Below are positions 1 to 11,514 of a DNA stretch of 64,000 nt, piece by piece. Position 1 is the stretch's first letter. Every line of letters begins with the position of its first letter. A program made the position numbers and the translations under genes. This DNA is from an uncultured Clostridia bacterium. Lineage in GTDB: Bacteria; Bacillota; Clostridia; Oscillospirales; Ruminococcaceae. The DNA lies in the NCBI GenBank assembly GCA_947627005.1, contig CANQUJ010000011.1:1-64000 (forward strand). Reading direction: 5' to 3'. The notes beneath the pieces were generated by a model. The model worked only from the letters and a program-made list of their open reading frames with translations. It did no database searches and was not told where the DNA came from.

Positions 1-194
1 CCGCACACCGAAACGGTGTAGCGTATCCCGCAGCCGCCGACTTTTGTCGAGGCAGCTCTGCGCACATCTTTTACCCTGTCCACTTCATAGACCATGCCGT
101 CCTCCCAACGAATGAGCCGAGGACGGATTTTGCCGTCAATGCCAACATCAAGATTGACGGCGACATAGGTCTTTTTGAAATTTCTGTATGTCAC
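1..194 (-). CDS. Small protein of the UmuC-linked type, partial (3' end off window)
   Basis: Only the first 64 or so codons are in the window. The start is a GTG at 194 with a good ribosome site (AGGAAGTGAG, 201-210). The protein begins with a pattern of the form YVAVNLDVGIDGKIRPR followed by a WEDG..YEVDRV stretch. From memory, small proteins of this pattern commonly sit immediately before a Y-family DNA polymerase (UmuC/DinB-like) in Firmicutes. The pattern is seen; the association is recalled knowledge; its biochemical role is unknown. LexA-type boxes just upstream agree with an SOS-induced operon whose polymerase gene would lie left of the window. Confidence 0.5.
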   Translation of the reverse strand, partial: MTYRNFKKTYVAVNLDVGIDGKIRPRLIRWEDGMVYEVDRVKDVRRAASTKVGGCGIRYTVSVC

Positions 195-270
195 GGTAAT
201 CTCACTTCCTTACAGTAAAAAATCTAAAACTTTCTCTTGACATATTCTTTCGCTTATGGTATTCTTAATA

Positions 271-325
271 AAGAACAAATGTTCTTTTCTAAAACTATAT
301 TATCACGAAACATATGTTTTGTCAA
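271..325 (-). promoter_or_regulatory. SOS promoter with two LexA-type boxes
   Basis: A perfect palindrome AAGAACAAATGTTCTT (271-286) contains GAAC-N4-GTTC, the Gram-positive LexA box. A second imperfect box, AAACATATGTTT, lies at 308-319 between a minus-strand TTGACA (320-325) and an AT-rich -10 (about 297-304). Binding of LexA here would block the leftward gene. A plus-strand TTGACA at 237-242 with a weak -10 at 260-265 could also drive transcription rightward toward the mcrB remnant. Confidence 0.65.
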
Positions 326-384
326 TACTCTTTTAAAGAAAAATTTTAAAAATATGGAAATTTGCAATAAGAAAAAATGAATTA

Positions 385-894
385 TTGGATTTAAGTATGA
401 GCAAAATTTTCGGCGAGCTTTTGATGCTCATCGAAAACGACTACCGCGGCAAAAAGCTGACTCTTGCATATAACGGCATGCCGTTCTCGGTGCCGGAAAA
501 TCTCTATATAATCGGCATGATGAACACCGCCGACCGCAGCCTTGCGATGATAGACTATGCGCTTCGCAGGCGGTTTAGCTTCTTCGACATGAAGCCGGGA
601 TTTGATTCGGAGGGCTTCGGAAAGCTTCAGAAAGAGCAGAACAGCGAAAAGCTTGACAGGCTCATAGAATTGATTCAAAAGCTTAATGAAGTTATTAAAA
701 ATGACCGTTCTCTCGGCGAGGGTTTCTGCATTGGTCACAGCTATTTCTGCTTCAACGAAAAGAATGTCTGCACCGATGAAAATCTCAAAAGGATAGTCGA
801 CTATGACATTCTTCCGACGCTCAGCGAATACTGGTTTGACAGCGAAAACAAGGTGAAAGAATGGAAAAGCAGATTTGACGGGGTATTCAAATGA
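385..894 (+). pseudogene. mcrB: 5'-truncated mcrB (AAA+ GTPase subunit of McrBC), C-terminal part only
   Basis: The 169 residues match the C-terminal third of McrB, the GTP-driven motor of the McrBC modified-cytosine restriction system. The frame starts at SKIFGELLMLIE, which in intact family members follows the Walker B stretch, and continues through the sensor region IIGMMNTADRSLAMIDYALRRR. Walker A, Walker B and the DNA-binding N-terminus are absent. The only available start is a TTG at 385 or an ATG at 397, without a convincing ribosome site, and the frame is open only back to 337. It overlaps mcrC by ATGA, the normal arrangement, so the 5' part was probably lost by recombination beside the SOS cassette. 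Unlikely to be functional. Confidence 0.8.
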
Positions 895-1958
895 CCGAAG
901 AAAAGGGAATATTCATTAAGAATATTTACTATATGCTTGCCTATGCGTTTTCGGCGCTGAATCAGGGCGAATATGAAAACATCGCCAAGGAAAAGTTTGA
1001 TAATATACATAATCTTTTCGCGGCGATACTGTCGGCGGGAATAGGTAAGCAGCTTAAACAGGGCTTGTATAGGGAATACGTCAACAAAACCGAGAGCCTG
1101 ACGACTGTTCGCGGGAAGATAGATATTGCGGGAACGATCAAAAATCAGCTTGCCCGAAAGCGGGCGGTGAGCTGCGAATACGACGAACTGACCGAGAATA
1201 ATTTGCTTAATCAGATTATCAAAACTACTGCGGCGCTGCTGATAAAATGCCCCGACGTCGAGGGGAAATATATAATCAGCTTAAAAAGAGAAATGATGTT
1301 TTTCTCGGATATCGACGTCTTAGAGCCTGCGAAAATTCCGTGGCAGGCAGTGCGCTATCAGCGAAATAACAGCGCGTACCGAATGCTGATAGGGCTTTGC
1401 CGGCTTGCGATTGAGGGAATGTTTCAGACGACCGAATCGGGCGAATATTGCCTCGCGACTTTTATAAACGAGCGGCAGCTGGAACTGCTTTATGAAAAAT
1501 TTATCCTTGAATACTACGCCAAAGAATGCCCGCAGGTCAAGGCAACGGCGGCGCAGATACATTGGGCTCTGGACGACGGAATGAGCGACATGCTCCCCGT
1601 CATGCAAAGCGACATCACCCTGTCAAAGGGCAGCAACGTGCTGATTATCGACGCGAAATTTTATGCCCACACGACGAAGGAGCAGTTTGACGTGCATACG
1701 ATCCACTCGAATAATCTGTATCAGATTTTCACCTACGTCAAGAACCGTGACAAAGAATTCGGTGACAAGCCGCACACCGTTTCGGGTATGCTTCTGTATG
1801 CGGCGACCGGCGAGGCGATACAGCCCGACAACGAGTACGGCATGAGCGGGAATAAGATAAGCGTAAAGACGCTGGATCTGAATAGGGAGTTTTCGGAAAT
1901 TGCCGAGCAGCTGAATGAGATTGTGAGGGAGCATTTTGGAGAAGAGCGAGACGAATGA
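891..1958 (+). CDS. mcrC: McrC, nuclease subunit of the McrBC restriction system
   Basis: 355 residues, full length for McrC, which joins McrB rings and cuts DNA between two modified sites. The N-terminus (IKNIYYMLAYAFSAL) and the ..RGKIDIAGTIKNQLARK.. segment are family hallmarks. A PD-(D/E)xK-type nuclease core is visible as D241 and the DAK motif at 254-256 (IIDAKFY). The start codon ATG overlaps the mcrB stop (ATGA), implying translational coupling. Because mcrB lacks its GTPase motifs, the pair is probably a decaying defence locus, unless an intact mcrB exists elsewhere. Confidence 0.88.
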   Translation: MTEEKGIFIKNIYYMLAYAFSALNQGEYENIAKEKFDNIHNLFAAILSAGIGKQLKQGLYREYVNKTESLTTVRGKIDIAGTIKNQLARKRAVSCEYDELTENNLLNQIIKTTAALLIKCPDVEGKYIISLKREMMFFSDIDVLEPAKIPWQAVRYQRNNSAYRMLIGLCRLAIEGMFQTTESGEYCLATFINERQLELLYEKFILEYYAKECPQVKATAAQIHWALDDGMSDMLPVMQSDITLSKGSNVLIIDAKFYAHTTKEQFDVHTIHSNNLYQIFTYVKNRDKEFGDKPHTVSGMLLYAATGEAIQPDNEYGMSGNKISVKTLDLNREFSEIAEQLNEIVREHFGEERDE

Positions 1959-2039
1959 CTTCATGGGACGGTGTATATAGGCTTGCAGTAGAATTTATAT
2001 AAGATATTTTGAACTTAATATATAATAATATAATGCACT

Positions 2040-2880
2040 GCCTCTTTTGAAAAGAGACAGTGCGTTTGATGGGGGTATGTATTGAGCGTGGGTGCGTGCG
2101 GGTCTTTAAGTGTGGGGAACGCCCCCTCCCGCGGGGAGGGGGGAAATAAAAGAAAAAGAGCGCCGAAAGAGGACAAGGCGCGGGGGCGGCGGAAAAGGTA
2201 TTCGCTGCTCGAATGGCGTTTTGAGCGGCCGAAAAGAGTTAAATCCGGAAAATTCCCGCCCACCGTCCCCTTGCCTAAAGGTATACCCGCGAACTCGCTC
2301 GCCGCTCGTTCGGGGTATGCTATTTTTAGCCACCTCTCCCCCTGTCCCCGCCCCTCGAGGGGCGGGGGCTTTGCTTTTTATACTTTCGCTCAAAGCTTTG
2401 CGGGGGTGGGGTGCAAGCGACGCCCGCTGCAAAGAAGCAAAGGTCTTTTTCGTCAGCGTCGCTGCGAGCCCGCCTTTCGGCGGTCTCCCAACTCGGGCGG
2501 AGCGATTCAAATAGCACGAGGCGAAGCCGAGTACCTTTTAGCAGCGGGTAGTGGCGGGCAGGAGCATACCTTGTTTTTAAGTACAAGTCCGGTGGGCGGA
2601 TCCCCCTCCTCTCGGGAGGGGGCAGGGGGTGGGCGGCTAAAATAGTATACCCGCGGTACGCGGGTATACCTTTTACGCGTGGGTCGGCGGGCGGGATTTA
2701 TCTGTTTTATCTTCGTCCGGCCGCGTAAACCCCATTCGCGTAGCGAATACCTTTTCACAGTGGGCGGCCGAGTGCGGGACAAAATTATCTGTGCTCTGCT
2801 GCACTTTAGTTGCGCCCAAAAATCATCGCTCCCCGCGCGATACCTTTTAACAAGTCGCCCGCACCCCCCTCTCTTGACTT
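2040..2880. repeat. GC-rich intergenic repeat mosaic, copy A
   Basis: No convincing gene lies between mcrC and the FTR-like gene. The stretch is a patchwork of short motifs reused here and at 13200-13860: AATAGTATACCCGCG, the TACCTTTTACGCG block followed by a GGCGGGCGGGA tail (2663-2695), and a CCCCTCGAGGGG palindrome flanked by CCCGCC. Positions 2277-2411 recur, inverted and about 90 percent identical by eye, at 13401-13534. Long open frames here are products of GC content and differ between repeat copies. Confidence 0.7.
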
Positions 2881-2925
2881 TTTTCCGCGGGTGTTATAAA
2901 ATAAAATTACAGCGAGGTGATGATT

Positions 2926-3123
2926 ATGAAGATAACCTATAATACCGACGAAAGGCTTGTCGCCGCGATTCGCGAGGGTATCGCCAAAAAAGGCGGGCAT
3001 TGCCCCTGCCGCCGCGAAATGACCGAAGACACTATGTGTATGTGCCGCGAATTTCGCGAACAGATAGCCGACCCGGATTTCGAGGGATATTGCCACTGCA
3101 TGCTGTATTACAAAGAAAAATAG
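2926..3123 (+). CDS. Ferredoxin-thioredoxin reductase catalytic-subunit-like protein
   Basis: A 65-residue protein with three Cys pairs: CPC (26, 28), CMC (38, 40) and CHC (56, 58), with the ending GYCHCMLYYKEK. This is the signature of the FTR catalytic subunit, whose [4Fe-4S] cluster and redox-active disulfide pass electrons from ferredoxin to thioredoxin. It is shorter than the plant subunit and the spacing between pairs differs (9 and 15 residues), as in anaerobe FTR-like proteins. The start at ATG 2926 is chosen because GCGAGG sits about 8 bases upstream; GTG 2917 and ATG 2920 are too close to it. A thioredoxin gene follows after 52 bases, supporting a ferredoxin-driven thioredoxin system. 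No variable subunit is seen. Confidence 0.8.
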   Translation: MKITYNTDERLVAAIREGIAKKGGHCPCRREMTEDTMCMCREFREQIADPDFEGYCHCMLYYKEK

Positions 3124-3175
3124 GATATTTTTTGCTTCGCGGGCAAAAATGTTATAAAAGAAAGGATGATTTTAA

Positions 3176-3484
3176 ATGCACATTGAGCTTACGGGCGCAA
3201 ACTTCGAGACCGAGGTTTTAAATTCCGAAAAACCGGTTATAGTCGATTTTTGGGCGGAATGGTGCGGCCCCTGCCGTATGATGGCCCCGATAATCGACGA
3301 GATTTCCGACCTGCGCGCAGACGTTAAGGTCTGCAAACTTAACGTAGACGACGAAGGCGACATTGCGAATAAATACAATATCTCCGCGATACCGACCGTT
3401 TTGTGCTTTAAAAACGGCGAGGTTTCGGCGACCTCCGTCGGCTATAAACAAAAAGACGAGCTTTTGGCGGCCCTCGGGCTTTGA
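3176..3484 (+). CDS. trxA: Thioredoxin
   Basis: 102 residues with the classical WCGPC active site (Cys30, Cys33), the FWAEWCGPCRMMAPI context and the cis-Pro loop (AIPTVLCF). It is a cytosolic disulfide reductase. A ribosome site (GAAAGGATGA) precedes the ATG. It lies between the FTR-like protein and MscS in one direction with short gaps, so co-transcription with the putative ferredoxin-dependent reductase is likely. No NADPH-thioredoxin reductase gene is visible in the window. Confidence 0.95.
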   Translation: MHIELTGANFETEVLNSEKPVIVDFWAEWCGPCRMMAPIIDEISDLRADVKVCKLNVDDEGDIANKYNISAIPTVLCFKNGEVSATSVGYKQKDELLAALGL

Positions 3485-3508
3485 TCATCGAAAGGACTGA
3501 CAGCTATT

Positions 3509-4324
3509 ATGGAAAACCTTATGAACATCGTTATCAACTTCGTAAACAACTATCTCGTTAAATTCGCGGTTTCGCTAATCTGCGCCGCTATCGTTCTGCT
3601 CATCGGCCTTAAGGTCACAAAGGCTTTGGTAAAACGCCTCGGAAAGACCAAGGGCTTCCAAAAGATGGACAGCAGCGCCGCGGCCCTTATCTTAAACGCG
3701 ATAAAGCTTCTTTTAAACGTTCTGATTATAATCATCGCCGTACAGATTCTCGGCGTCCCTTCGGCGACCATAATCGCCGCGATCGGCTCATGCGGGCTGG
3801 CTATCGGCCTTGCCCTTCAGGGCGGGCTTTCAAACCTCGCCGGCGGTGTTATGATCATGATCTTCAAGCCGTTCCATATCGGCGACTATGTAAGCACCCC
3901 TGTCGGTGAGGGGACCGTTGAAGACATCGGCCTGTTCTATACAAGGCTGGTGACTATCGACAACCGCGACGTTAATATCCCGAACTCCGTCCTGTCCTCC
4001 TCTACCGTAGTAAACCTTTCGGCGAAAGAGACCAGGGGGATAGACACCGAGGTCTCGCTGGCCTACGGCAGCGACATCGAGCTTGCCCGCAAGACGCTTT
4101 TGGACTGCGCCGCCGGCTGCGAATACGTCTTAAAAGACCCCGCGCCTATCGTCTTCGTCTCGGCTCACGGCGACTCCGCAGTAAAGGTCACCTTAAGGGT
4201 CACCGTCAAGGGAAGCGACTATTGGCCCGCAAGATTCTATCTTTCCGAGCACACCCTTTCGGACGTTGCCGCCGCAGGGCTTACCATCCCGCTGCCGCAG
4301 GTCGACGTACATATGAAAAACTGA
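3509..4324 (+). CDS. Small-conductance mechanosensitive channel, MscS family
   Basis: 271 residues with three N-terminal membrane helices and a cytoplasmic beta/alpha domain, the minimal MscS layout. The pore helix shows the Gly/Ala-rich pattern (GSCGLAIGLALQGGLSNLAGGVMIM), followed by the beta domain FKPFHIGDYVSTPVGEGTVEDIGLFYTRLVT with the NIPNS motif typical of the family. It releases solutes on osmotic downshock. Only 24 bases separate it from trxA. A bidirectional terminator follows. Confidence 0.9.
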   Translation: MENLMNIVINFVNNYLVKFAVSLICAAIVLLIGLKVTKALVKRLGKTKGFQKMDSSAAALILNAIKLLLNVLIIIIAVQILGVPSATIIAAIGSCGLAIGLALQGGLSNLAGGVMIMIFKPFHIGDYVSTPVGEGTVEDIGLFYTRLVTIDNRDVNIPNSVLSSSTVVNLSAKETRGIDTEVSLAYGSDIELARKTLLDCAAGCEYVLKDPAPIVFVSAHGDSAVKVTLRVTVKGSDYWPARFYLSEHTLSDVAAAGLTIPLPQVDVHMKN

Positions 4325-4341
4325 TTCAAAACCAAAAGAAA

Positions 4342-4380
4342 CCCCGCTGCCGCAAAGCGCGACGGCGGGGGATTTTATTT
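4342..4380. terminator. Bidirectional terminator between mscS and atpC
   Basis: CCCCGC (4342-4347) pairs with GCGGGG (4365-4370) with partial pairing inside, followed by ATTTTATTTTTA on the plus strand and preceded by an A-rich run that serves the minus strand. It separates two convergent operons. Confidence 0.65.
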
Positions 4381-4788
4381 TTACTTTAAATTTTCGGCGA
4401 TTTTGATTCTAAGCTCGGCTCGCTTAAGCTTTATCTTTGCAAGCTCTTTCGCGGCATCGCTTTTCGGGGCTTCTATTCTCGAAAGAGCCTTTTGCTTTGC
4501 GGCTTCGGCTCGCTCGCGGTCTATATCCTCGGCCCACTCGAAGGTGGTCGGCGCCAAGAATACGCCCTCTTTGGTGACGTTTAAAAGCCCGCCGCAGCAG
4601 GCCGCCCGCCTCGGTTCGCCGTCGCCTTGATATACCCTACATTCGCCGATCCCGACGGCCGTAAGATAGGGGATATGCCCCGCCAAGATCGAGACGTCGC
4701 CGTCTATTGAGCGCAGCGAAAGCTGCCTTGCCTCGCCGTCGAAGAAAACGCCGTCGGGCGAAACTATCTTTAAGTGAAATTCAGCCAC
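4381..4788 (-). CDS. atpC: ATP synthase F1 epsilon subunit
   Basis: 135 residues: an N-terminal beta-sandwich (FHLKIVSPDGVFFDGEARQLSLRSIDGDVSILAGHIPYLTAVGIGECRV) and a C-terminal helical hairpin rich in Arg, Lys and Glu. It is the central-stalk subunit that couples rotation and restrains ATP hydrolysis. It is the last gene of the operon, 18 bases after atpD. Confidence 0.95.
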   Translation of the reverse strand: MAEFHLKIVSPDGVFFDGEARQLSLRSIDGDVSILAGHIPYLTAVGIGECRVYQGDGEPRRAACCGGLLNVTKEGVFLAPTTFEWAEDIDRERAEAAKQKALSRIEAPKSDAAKELAKIKLKRAELRIKIAENLK

Positions 4789-4806
4789 AGCGATTCTCCT
4801 TTCGGG

Positions 4807-7081
<2,275 letters not shown>

Positions 7082-7115
7082 TGCCGCGCCCCCCTTTCTT
7101 TATCCGAAATATCGA

Positions 7116-8621
7116 TCATTTGCCGGTGAATTTTGCGGTATATTCCTCTACCGCCTTTGAAAGGGCGGCCTTGTGCTCGTCGTCAAGGCTTCCGCCCCCC
7201 GCGATATAATCCAAAAGGTCGCGGTGATAGGAATTCATCTCAAAGTAAAGGCCCTTTTCGTATTCTTTGACTTTAGATACATCTACGTCGCGGAGGAAGT
7301 TATTTACCACCGCGAAGATGATGCAGACCTGAAGCTCGACGTCTACCGGCGAGTTGCGGTCCTGTTTTAAGACCTCTACTATCCTCTCGCCCTGCGCGAG
7401 GCGCTCTTTGGTGTCTTTATCGAGGTCAGAGCCGAACTGCGCAAAGCTTTGAAGCTCGCGATACTGCGAATACAGCAGCTTCAGCGTTCCCGAAACCTGC
7501 TTCATCGCCTTAAGCTGCGCCGCGCCGCCGACGCGCGATACCGAAATACCCGGGTTTACGGCCGGCATGATGCCGGAGTTGAACATCTCGGTCTCAAGGA
7601 ATATCTGGCCGTCGGTGATCGAGATGACGTTTGTCGGGATATAAGCCGAAACGTCGCCCGCCTGGGTCTCGATTATCGGCAGGGCGGTAAGCGAGCCGCC
7701 CCCGGACTCGGGTGAAAGCCTTGCGGCCCTCTCAAGAAGTCTTGAATGAAGGTAGAATACGTCGCCCGGATAGGCTTCTCTTCCCGGCGGGCGGCGGATA
7801 AGAAGCGACATCGTTCTGTAAGCGACCGCGTGCTTTGAAAGGTCGTCATAGATGATGAGCGCGTCGAGCCCCTGTTTCATGAAGTATTCGCCCATAGTGC
7901 AGCCCGCGTACGGGGCGATATATTGAAGGGTCGCGAGCTCGCTCGCGGTAGAGCTTACGACTATCGTGTAGTCCATCGCGCCCGCTCGCGAAAGAGTTTC
8001 AACAAGCTGGGCGACGGTCGAGTTTTTCTGCCCGATGGCGACGTAGATGCAAATGCAGTTTTTGCCCTTTTGGTTGATTATTGTGTCGGTCGCGATGACG
8101 GTCTTGCCGGTCTGCCTGTCTCCGATGATAAGTTCGCGCTGGCCGCGGCCTATCGGTATCATCGAGTCGATGGCCTTGATTCCGGTCTGAAGCGGTACGC
8201 TTACCGACTTTCTTTCGATGATCCCGGTCGCCTTTTGCTCTATCGGAAGAAAAGCCTCGCTCTCAATAGGGCCCTTGCCGTCTATCGGCTGGCCGAGCGC
8301 GTTGACTACTCTTCCTATAAGGCCCTTTCCGACCGGCACCGAAACGACCGAGCCGGTGCGCTTGACTACGTCCCCCTCGCGGATGCCGACGTCGGAGCCG
8401 AGCATGACCACCGAGACGGAGTCCTCTTCAAGGTTAAGCGCCATTCCGTAGGTGCCGTTCGAGAATTCGACAAGCTCGTTTGAAAGGCAGTTGTCAAGCC
8501 CATAGACCGAAGCGATACCGTCGCCGACGGTTATAACGCTGCCGGTCTCGGAAAGCTCCGCCTTTTTGTCGTAGTTTTTTATTTGAGTCTTTATCAGACT
8601 GCTGATATCGTCAATGTTCAT
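7116..8621 (-). CDS. atpA: ATP synthase F1 alpha subunit
   Basis: 501 residues. The P-loop GDRQTGKT and the [22 protein letters not shown] region are diagnostic of alpha. It binds nucleotide non-catalytically, supports beta and contacts the delta stator. The ribosome site GGAGAG lies just before ATG 8621. Confidence 0.97.
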   Translation of the reverse strand: MNIDDISSLIKTQIKNYDKKAELSETGSVITVGDGIASVYGLDNCLSNELVEFSNGTYGMALNLEEDSVSVVMLGSDVGIREGDVVKRTGSVVSVPVGKGLIGRVVNALGQPIDGKGPIESEAFLPIEQKATGIIERKSVSVPLQTGIKAIDSMIPIGRGQRELIIGDRQTGKTVIATDTIINQKGKNCICIYVAIGQKNSTVAQLVETLSRAGAMDYTIVVSSTASELATLQYIAPYAGCTMGEYFMKQGLDALIIYDDLSKHAVAYRTMSLLIRRPPGREAYPGDVFYLHSRLLERAARLSPESGGGSLTALPIIETQAGDVSAYIPTNVISITDGQIFLETEMFNSGIMPAVNPGISVSRVGGAAQLKAMKQVSGTLKLLYSQYRELQSFAQFGSDLDKDTKERLAQGERIVEVLKQDRNSPVDVELQVCIIFAVVNNFLRDVDVSKVKEYEKGLYFEMNSYHRDLLDYIAGGGSLDDEHKAALSKAVEEYTAKFTGK

Positions 8622-8634
8622 AGATACTCTCCAA

Positions 8635-9174
8635 TCAGTCCGAATTTTTTATCGAGCGCCCCAAAGCGGCGAGCCGCCCGCGAACGCTTGCGTCATAGCG
8701 CTTTCCGCCGTATTCGAGGCGGATTCCGCCGACGCATGCGGGGTCGGTCTTGCAGGTTAAAAGGATCTCTTTGCCGGTCTTCGCCTTAAGCTTTTCGATG
8801 AGTCTGCGCTTTTGGTCTTCGCTCAAATCTACCGCCGAGGTAGCGGTAACCGGGAGGATTCCGGCCTCTTCGCAGTAGAGCTTTTTATAAACCTCGAAGC
8901 ATTTGCAGACCGAGCCGCAGCGGCGCTTTTCGGCGAGGATCTTAAGGGCGTTCAAGAGATTTTTGTCTATCTTACCTTCAAAAACGCTTCCGACGGTTTC
9001 GGCGCGCTCGCTTGCGCTAAGCCTCGGGTTTGAAAGAAGGCGGACAAACTCCGGGTTTCTTTCAAATGCCGCGCTTACGTCGCGAAAATCGTTAAAAACC
9101 GCTTCGGCGTTGCGCTCTTCGCTCGCAAGTGCGTATATCGCCGCGCCGTATTCATGAGAAAAATCCTTGGCCAT
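8635..9174 (-). CDS. atpH: ATP synthase F1 delta subunit
   Basis: 179 residues with the OSCP/delta pattern: an N-terminal helical bundle ([12 protein letters not shown]) and a C-terminal Cys/Val-rich strand region ([31 protein letters not shown]). It links the peripheral stalk to the alpha subunit. Its ATG overlaps the atpF stop codon by one base (TAATG), indicating coupled translation. Confidence 0.93.
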   Translation of the reverse strand: MAKDFSHEYGAAIYALASEERNAEAVFNDFRDVSAAFERNPEFVRLLSNPRLSASERAETVGSVFEGKIDKNLLNALKILAEKRRCGSVCKCFEVYKKLYCEEAGILPVTATSAVDLSEDQKRRLIEKLKAKTGKEILLTCKTDPACVGGIRLEYGGKRYDASVRGRLAALGRSIKNSD

Positions 9175-9686
9175 TATTCTTCACCGAGGCTTTCTATCGC
9201 GCCGTCGATAAGCGAAGCGTGCGCCTTCGGGTCGATCTCTTTCTCTACCACCTGCTCGGCGAGAGAAATAACCATCTCCGAAATAGAGTCTCGCATTTCG
9301 TCGGCGGCCTTTTTCTTAGCGAGCTCGATGTCTTCGTCGGCGTTTCTGCGCCTGCGCTCGGCCTCTGCCTTCGCGCCGGAAATGATCTCGGCCGATTCGG
9401 CCTTGGCGCGCTCGCTCGCGGTTTTGATCATCGAGTCTGCCTCGGACTTGGCGTCGTCGAGCTTTTTAAGATAAAGCTCTTTTTCGGCTTCGGCCTCGGA
9501 TAGGGCCTTGTCGGCGTCGGAATAAGCCTTGCCGATCTCTTCCTCGCGCTGTTTAAGAATCTTCTGAACAGGCTTAAACAGGAACTTTTTGAGTATCAGA
9601 ACGAGTATCAGAAGGTTTCCTATCGCCATAAGGATATGCCAGACGTTTACGGAGAGAAAATCAAGCGTTCCCGCCATTGTAACCAT
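9174..9686 (-). CDS. atpF: ATP synthase F0 b subunit
   Basis: 170 residues: one N-terminal membrane helix (HILMAIGNLLILVLILKKFL) followed by a long charged, Ala-rich helix that forms the dimeric peripheral stalk. The FKPVQKILKQREEEI segment is typical. It overlaps atpH by one base. Confidence 0.93.
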   Translation of the reverse strand: MVTMAGTLDFLSVNVWHILMAIGNLLILVLILKKFLFKPVQKILKQREEEIGKAYSDADKALSEAEAEKELYLKKLDDAKSEADSMIKTASERAKAESAEIISGAKAEAERRRRNADEDIELAKKKAADEMRDSISEMVISLAEQVVEKEIDPKAHASLIDGAIESLGEE

Positions 9687-9707
9687 GATACTATGCCCTT
9701 TCTTTTA

Positions 9708-10052
<345 letters not shown>

Positions 10053-10091
10053 TCAATAATTGACGGTAATTATCGACTTTTTAATGTATTT

Positions 10092-10838
10092 CTAATCCGA
10101 AGGCTCGGCGGCCGAGGCGATATAGAGCATTGTGAGCATGCAGAATATAAACGCCTGTAAAACGCCGCTGAAGACGTCGAAATAGAGCGAAAGAATTGCG
10201 GGGACGCCGAGCTGGAGGATCGGGAGCTTTTGCCCCATCTCTCCCAATATCCCCGGAAGCCACCCGAAGAGCGCGTTGTTGGCGACGGAGAGCGCGGCGT
10301 AGACGAGCGCCGAGACTACCGTCCCCGAGGCGACGTTTCCGAACATACGGAACGCCATCGAAAGGGGAGTGGCGAATTCGCCGAGAATGTTCATCGGGGT
10401 CATGATGAATATCGGCTCGGTAAGGCTTTTTGCGTAGCCCAAAGGCCCGTTTGTCTTTATCTTGTAGAAAGTTATCATCACAAACGTCATTATCGCCCAG
10501 CCGGCGGTGGTGTTTAGGTCCGAGGTCGGCGGATACATTCCGAGCAGAGAAGAGAGCGAGCAGAACATCGCCAAAGAAAACAGCGCGGCGATATACGGCG
10601 CGAACCACTTCCATTTTTTGCCCATGTTTGAGGTGACGAAGTTTTCGGCCGTCTTGACGAGGTATTCGGCGATTATCTGGCGCTTCGAGGTCGGCCTTAC
10701 TTTAAGCCCGCGGGTGAGCCATATGCAGACCAGCGCTATCCCGAGCATGACTATCCACATATTCACCTGCGTTTCGGTGATGGTGATACCGAACGGAAGC
10801 TCTAAAAGTATCTTCGCGCCGGTTACTTCTATTTCCAT
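10092..10838 (-). CDS. atpB: ATP synthase F0 a subunit
   Basis: 248 residues with five to six membrane helices. The essential stator Arg lies in ATPLSMAFRMFGNVASG, and the C-terminal helix continues as VFSGVLQAFIFCMLTMLYIASA. It forms the ion half-channels against the c-ring. Its start lies one base after the atpI stop (TGA-G-ATG) with an embedded GGAGGGCG ribosome site, so translation is coupled. Confidence 0.95.
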   Translation of the reverse strand: MEIEVTGAKILLELPFGITITETQVNMWIVMLGIALVCIWLTRGLKVRPTSKRQIIAEYLVKTAENFVTSNMGKKWKWFAPYIAALFSLAMFCSLSSLLGMYPPTSDLNTTAGWAIMTFVMITFYKIKTNGPLGYAKSLTEPIFIMTPMNILGEFATPLSMAFRMFGNVASGTVVSALVYAALSVANNALFGWLPGILGEMGQKLPILQLGVPAILSLYFDVFSGVLQAFIFCMLTMLYIASAAEPSD

Positions 10839-10839
10839 C

Positions 10840-11274
10840 TCAATCGCCCTCCTTTTCTTCGGCGTCAGCCTTTTTTGCGTTTAAAATCTGCCATACCGCT
10901 ATCGTTATTCGCGGAACTATCATAGAAATTATTATCGGAAGCCAGTGGAAAATTTTTACGGGCGAGTAGTCGGTCGAGAAAAACAGCCCGAGGCCGATCA
11001 ATACCACCAAAAGAAACATTCTTAAGCTGTAAGCCGCCTGTATTCTCTTTTTTGCGGCGGCGGGGTCTTGATCTTCCGCTGCCTTGGCGGTAGCGTTCGC
11101 GAAGAGGAAGTAGTATAAAATCATCGCGGCCGAGCCGTATACCGCGCCGGCAAACACGCTTAAAGAAAGCCTTCCGGCGATCAGAAAGCCCAAGCAAACG
11201 AGCGGGATATACGCCGCCTGGCCTATCGCTATGCTTAAAACAAAGCTGCGCACCGCCTTTTTGCTTTCGCTCAT
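10840..11274 (-). CDS. atpI: ATP synthase subunit I-like membrane protein
   Basis: 144 residues with four predicted membrane helices and a charged middle (KAAEDQDPAAAKKRIQAAYSLRM). First gene of the atp operon. AtpI proteins help assemble the c-ring, notably in Na+-type enzymes. The assignment rests on position and topology; sequence conservation in this family is weak. GGGGTGG precedes the ATG. Confidence 0.75.
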   Translation of the reverse strand: MSESKKAVRSFVLSIAIGQAAYIPLVCLGFLIAGRLSLSVFAGAVYGSAAMILYYFLFANATAKAAEDQDPAAAKKRIQAAYSLRMFLLVVLIGLGLFFSTDYSPVKIFHWLPIIISMIVPRITIAVWQILNAKKADAEEKEGD

Positions 11275-11303
11275 AAAACCACCCCGAAAATCTTTATAGA
11301 GTC

Positions 11304-11332
11304 ATTATATAATAATACCTCGCGATTGTAAA
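11304..11332 (-). promoter_or_regulatory. Promoter of the atp operon
   Basis: On the minus strand TTTACA (11327-11332) is followed after 17 bases by TATAAT (11304-11309), about 30 bases before the atpI start. Confidence 0.6.
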
Positions 11333-11514
11333 TAGACAATTCCGCTGTTTTGTCTGATTCAACAAAAAATTGCGCCTTTGTGTAAAAAATTTAGCCGTTG
11401 AAACCGTCAAACTGCACAAAGCGGTCGAAAGTTTATTGTTTGAAATCCCACTTCAAAACGGCGGCGAACTGTGGTAAAATCATAGCATATATTTTTTAGT
11501 TTTACGGAGGAGTT

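Noticed and set aside
2082-2782. Several overlapping frames of 80-190 codons in the repeat region
   Set aside because: Present in every frame on both strands because of GC-rich repeats; not conserved between the repeat copies.
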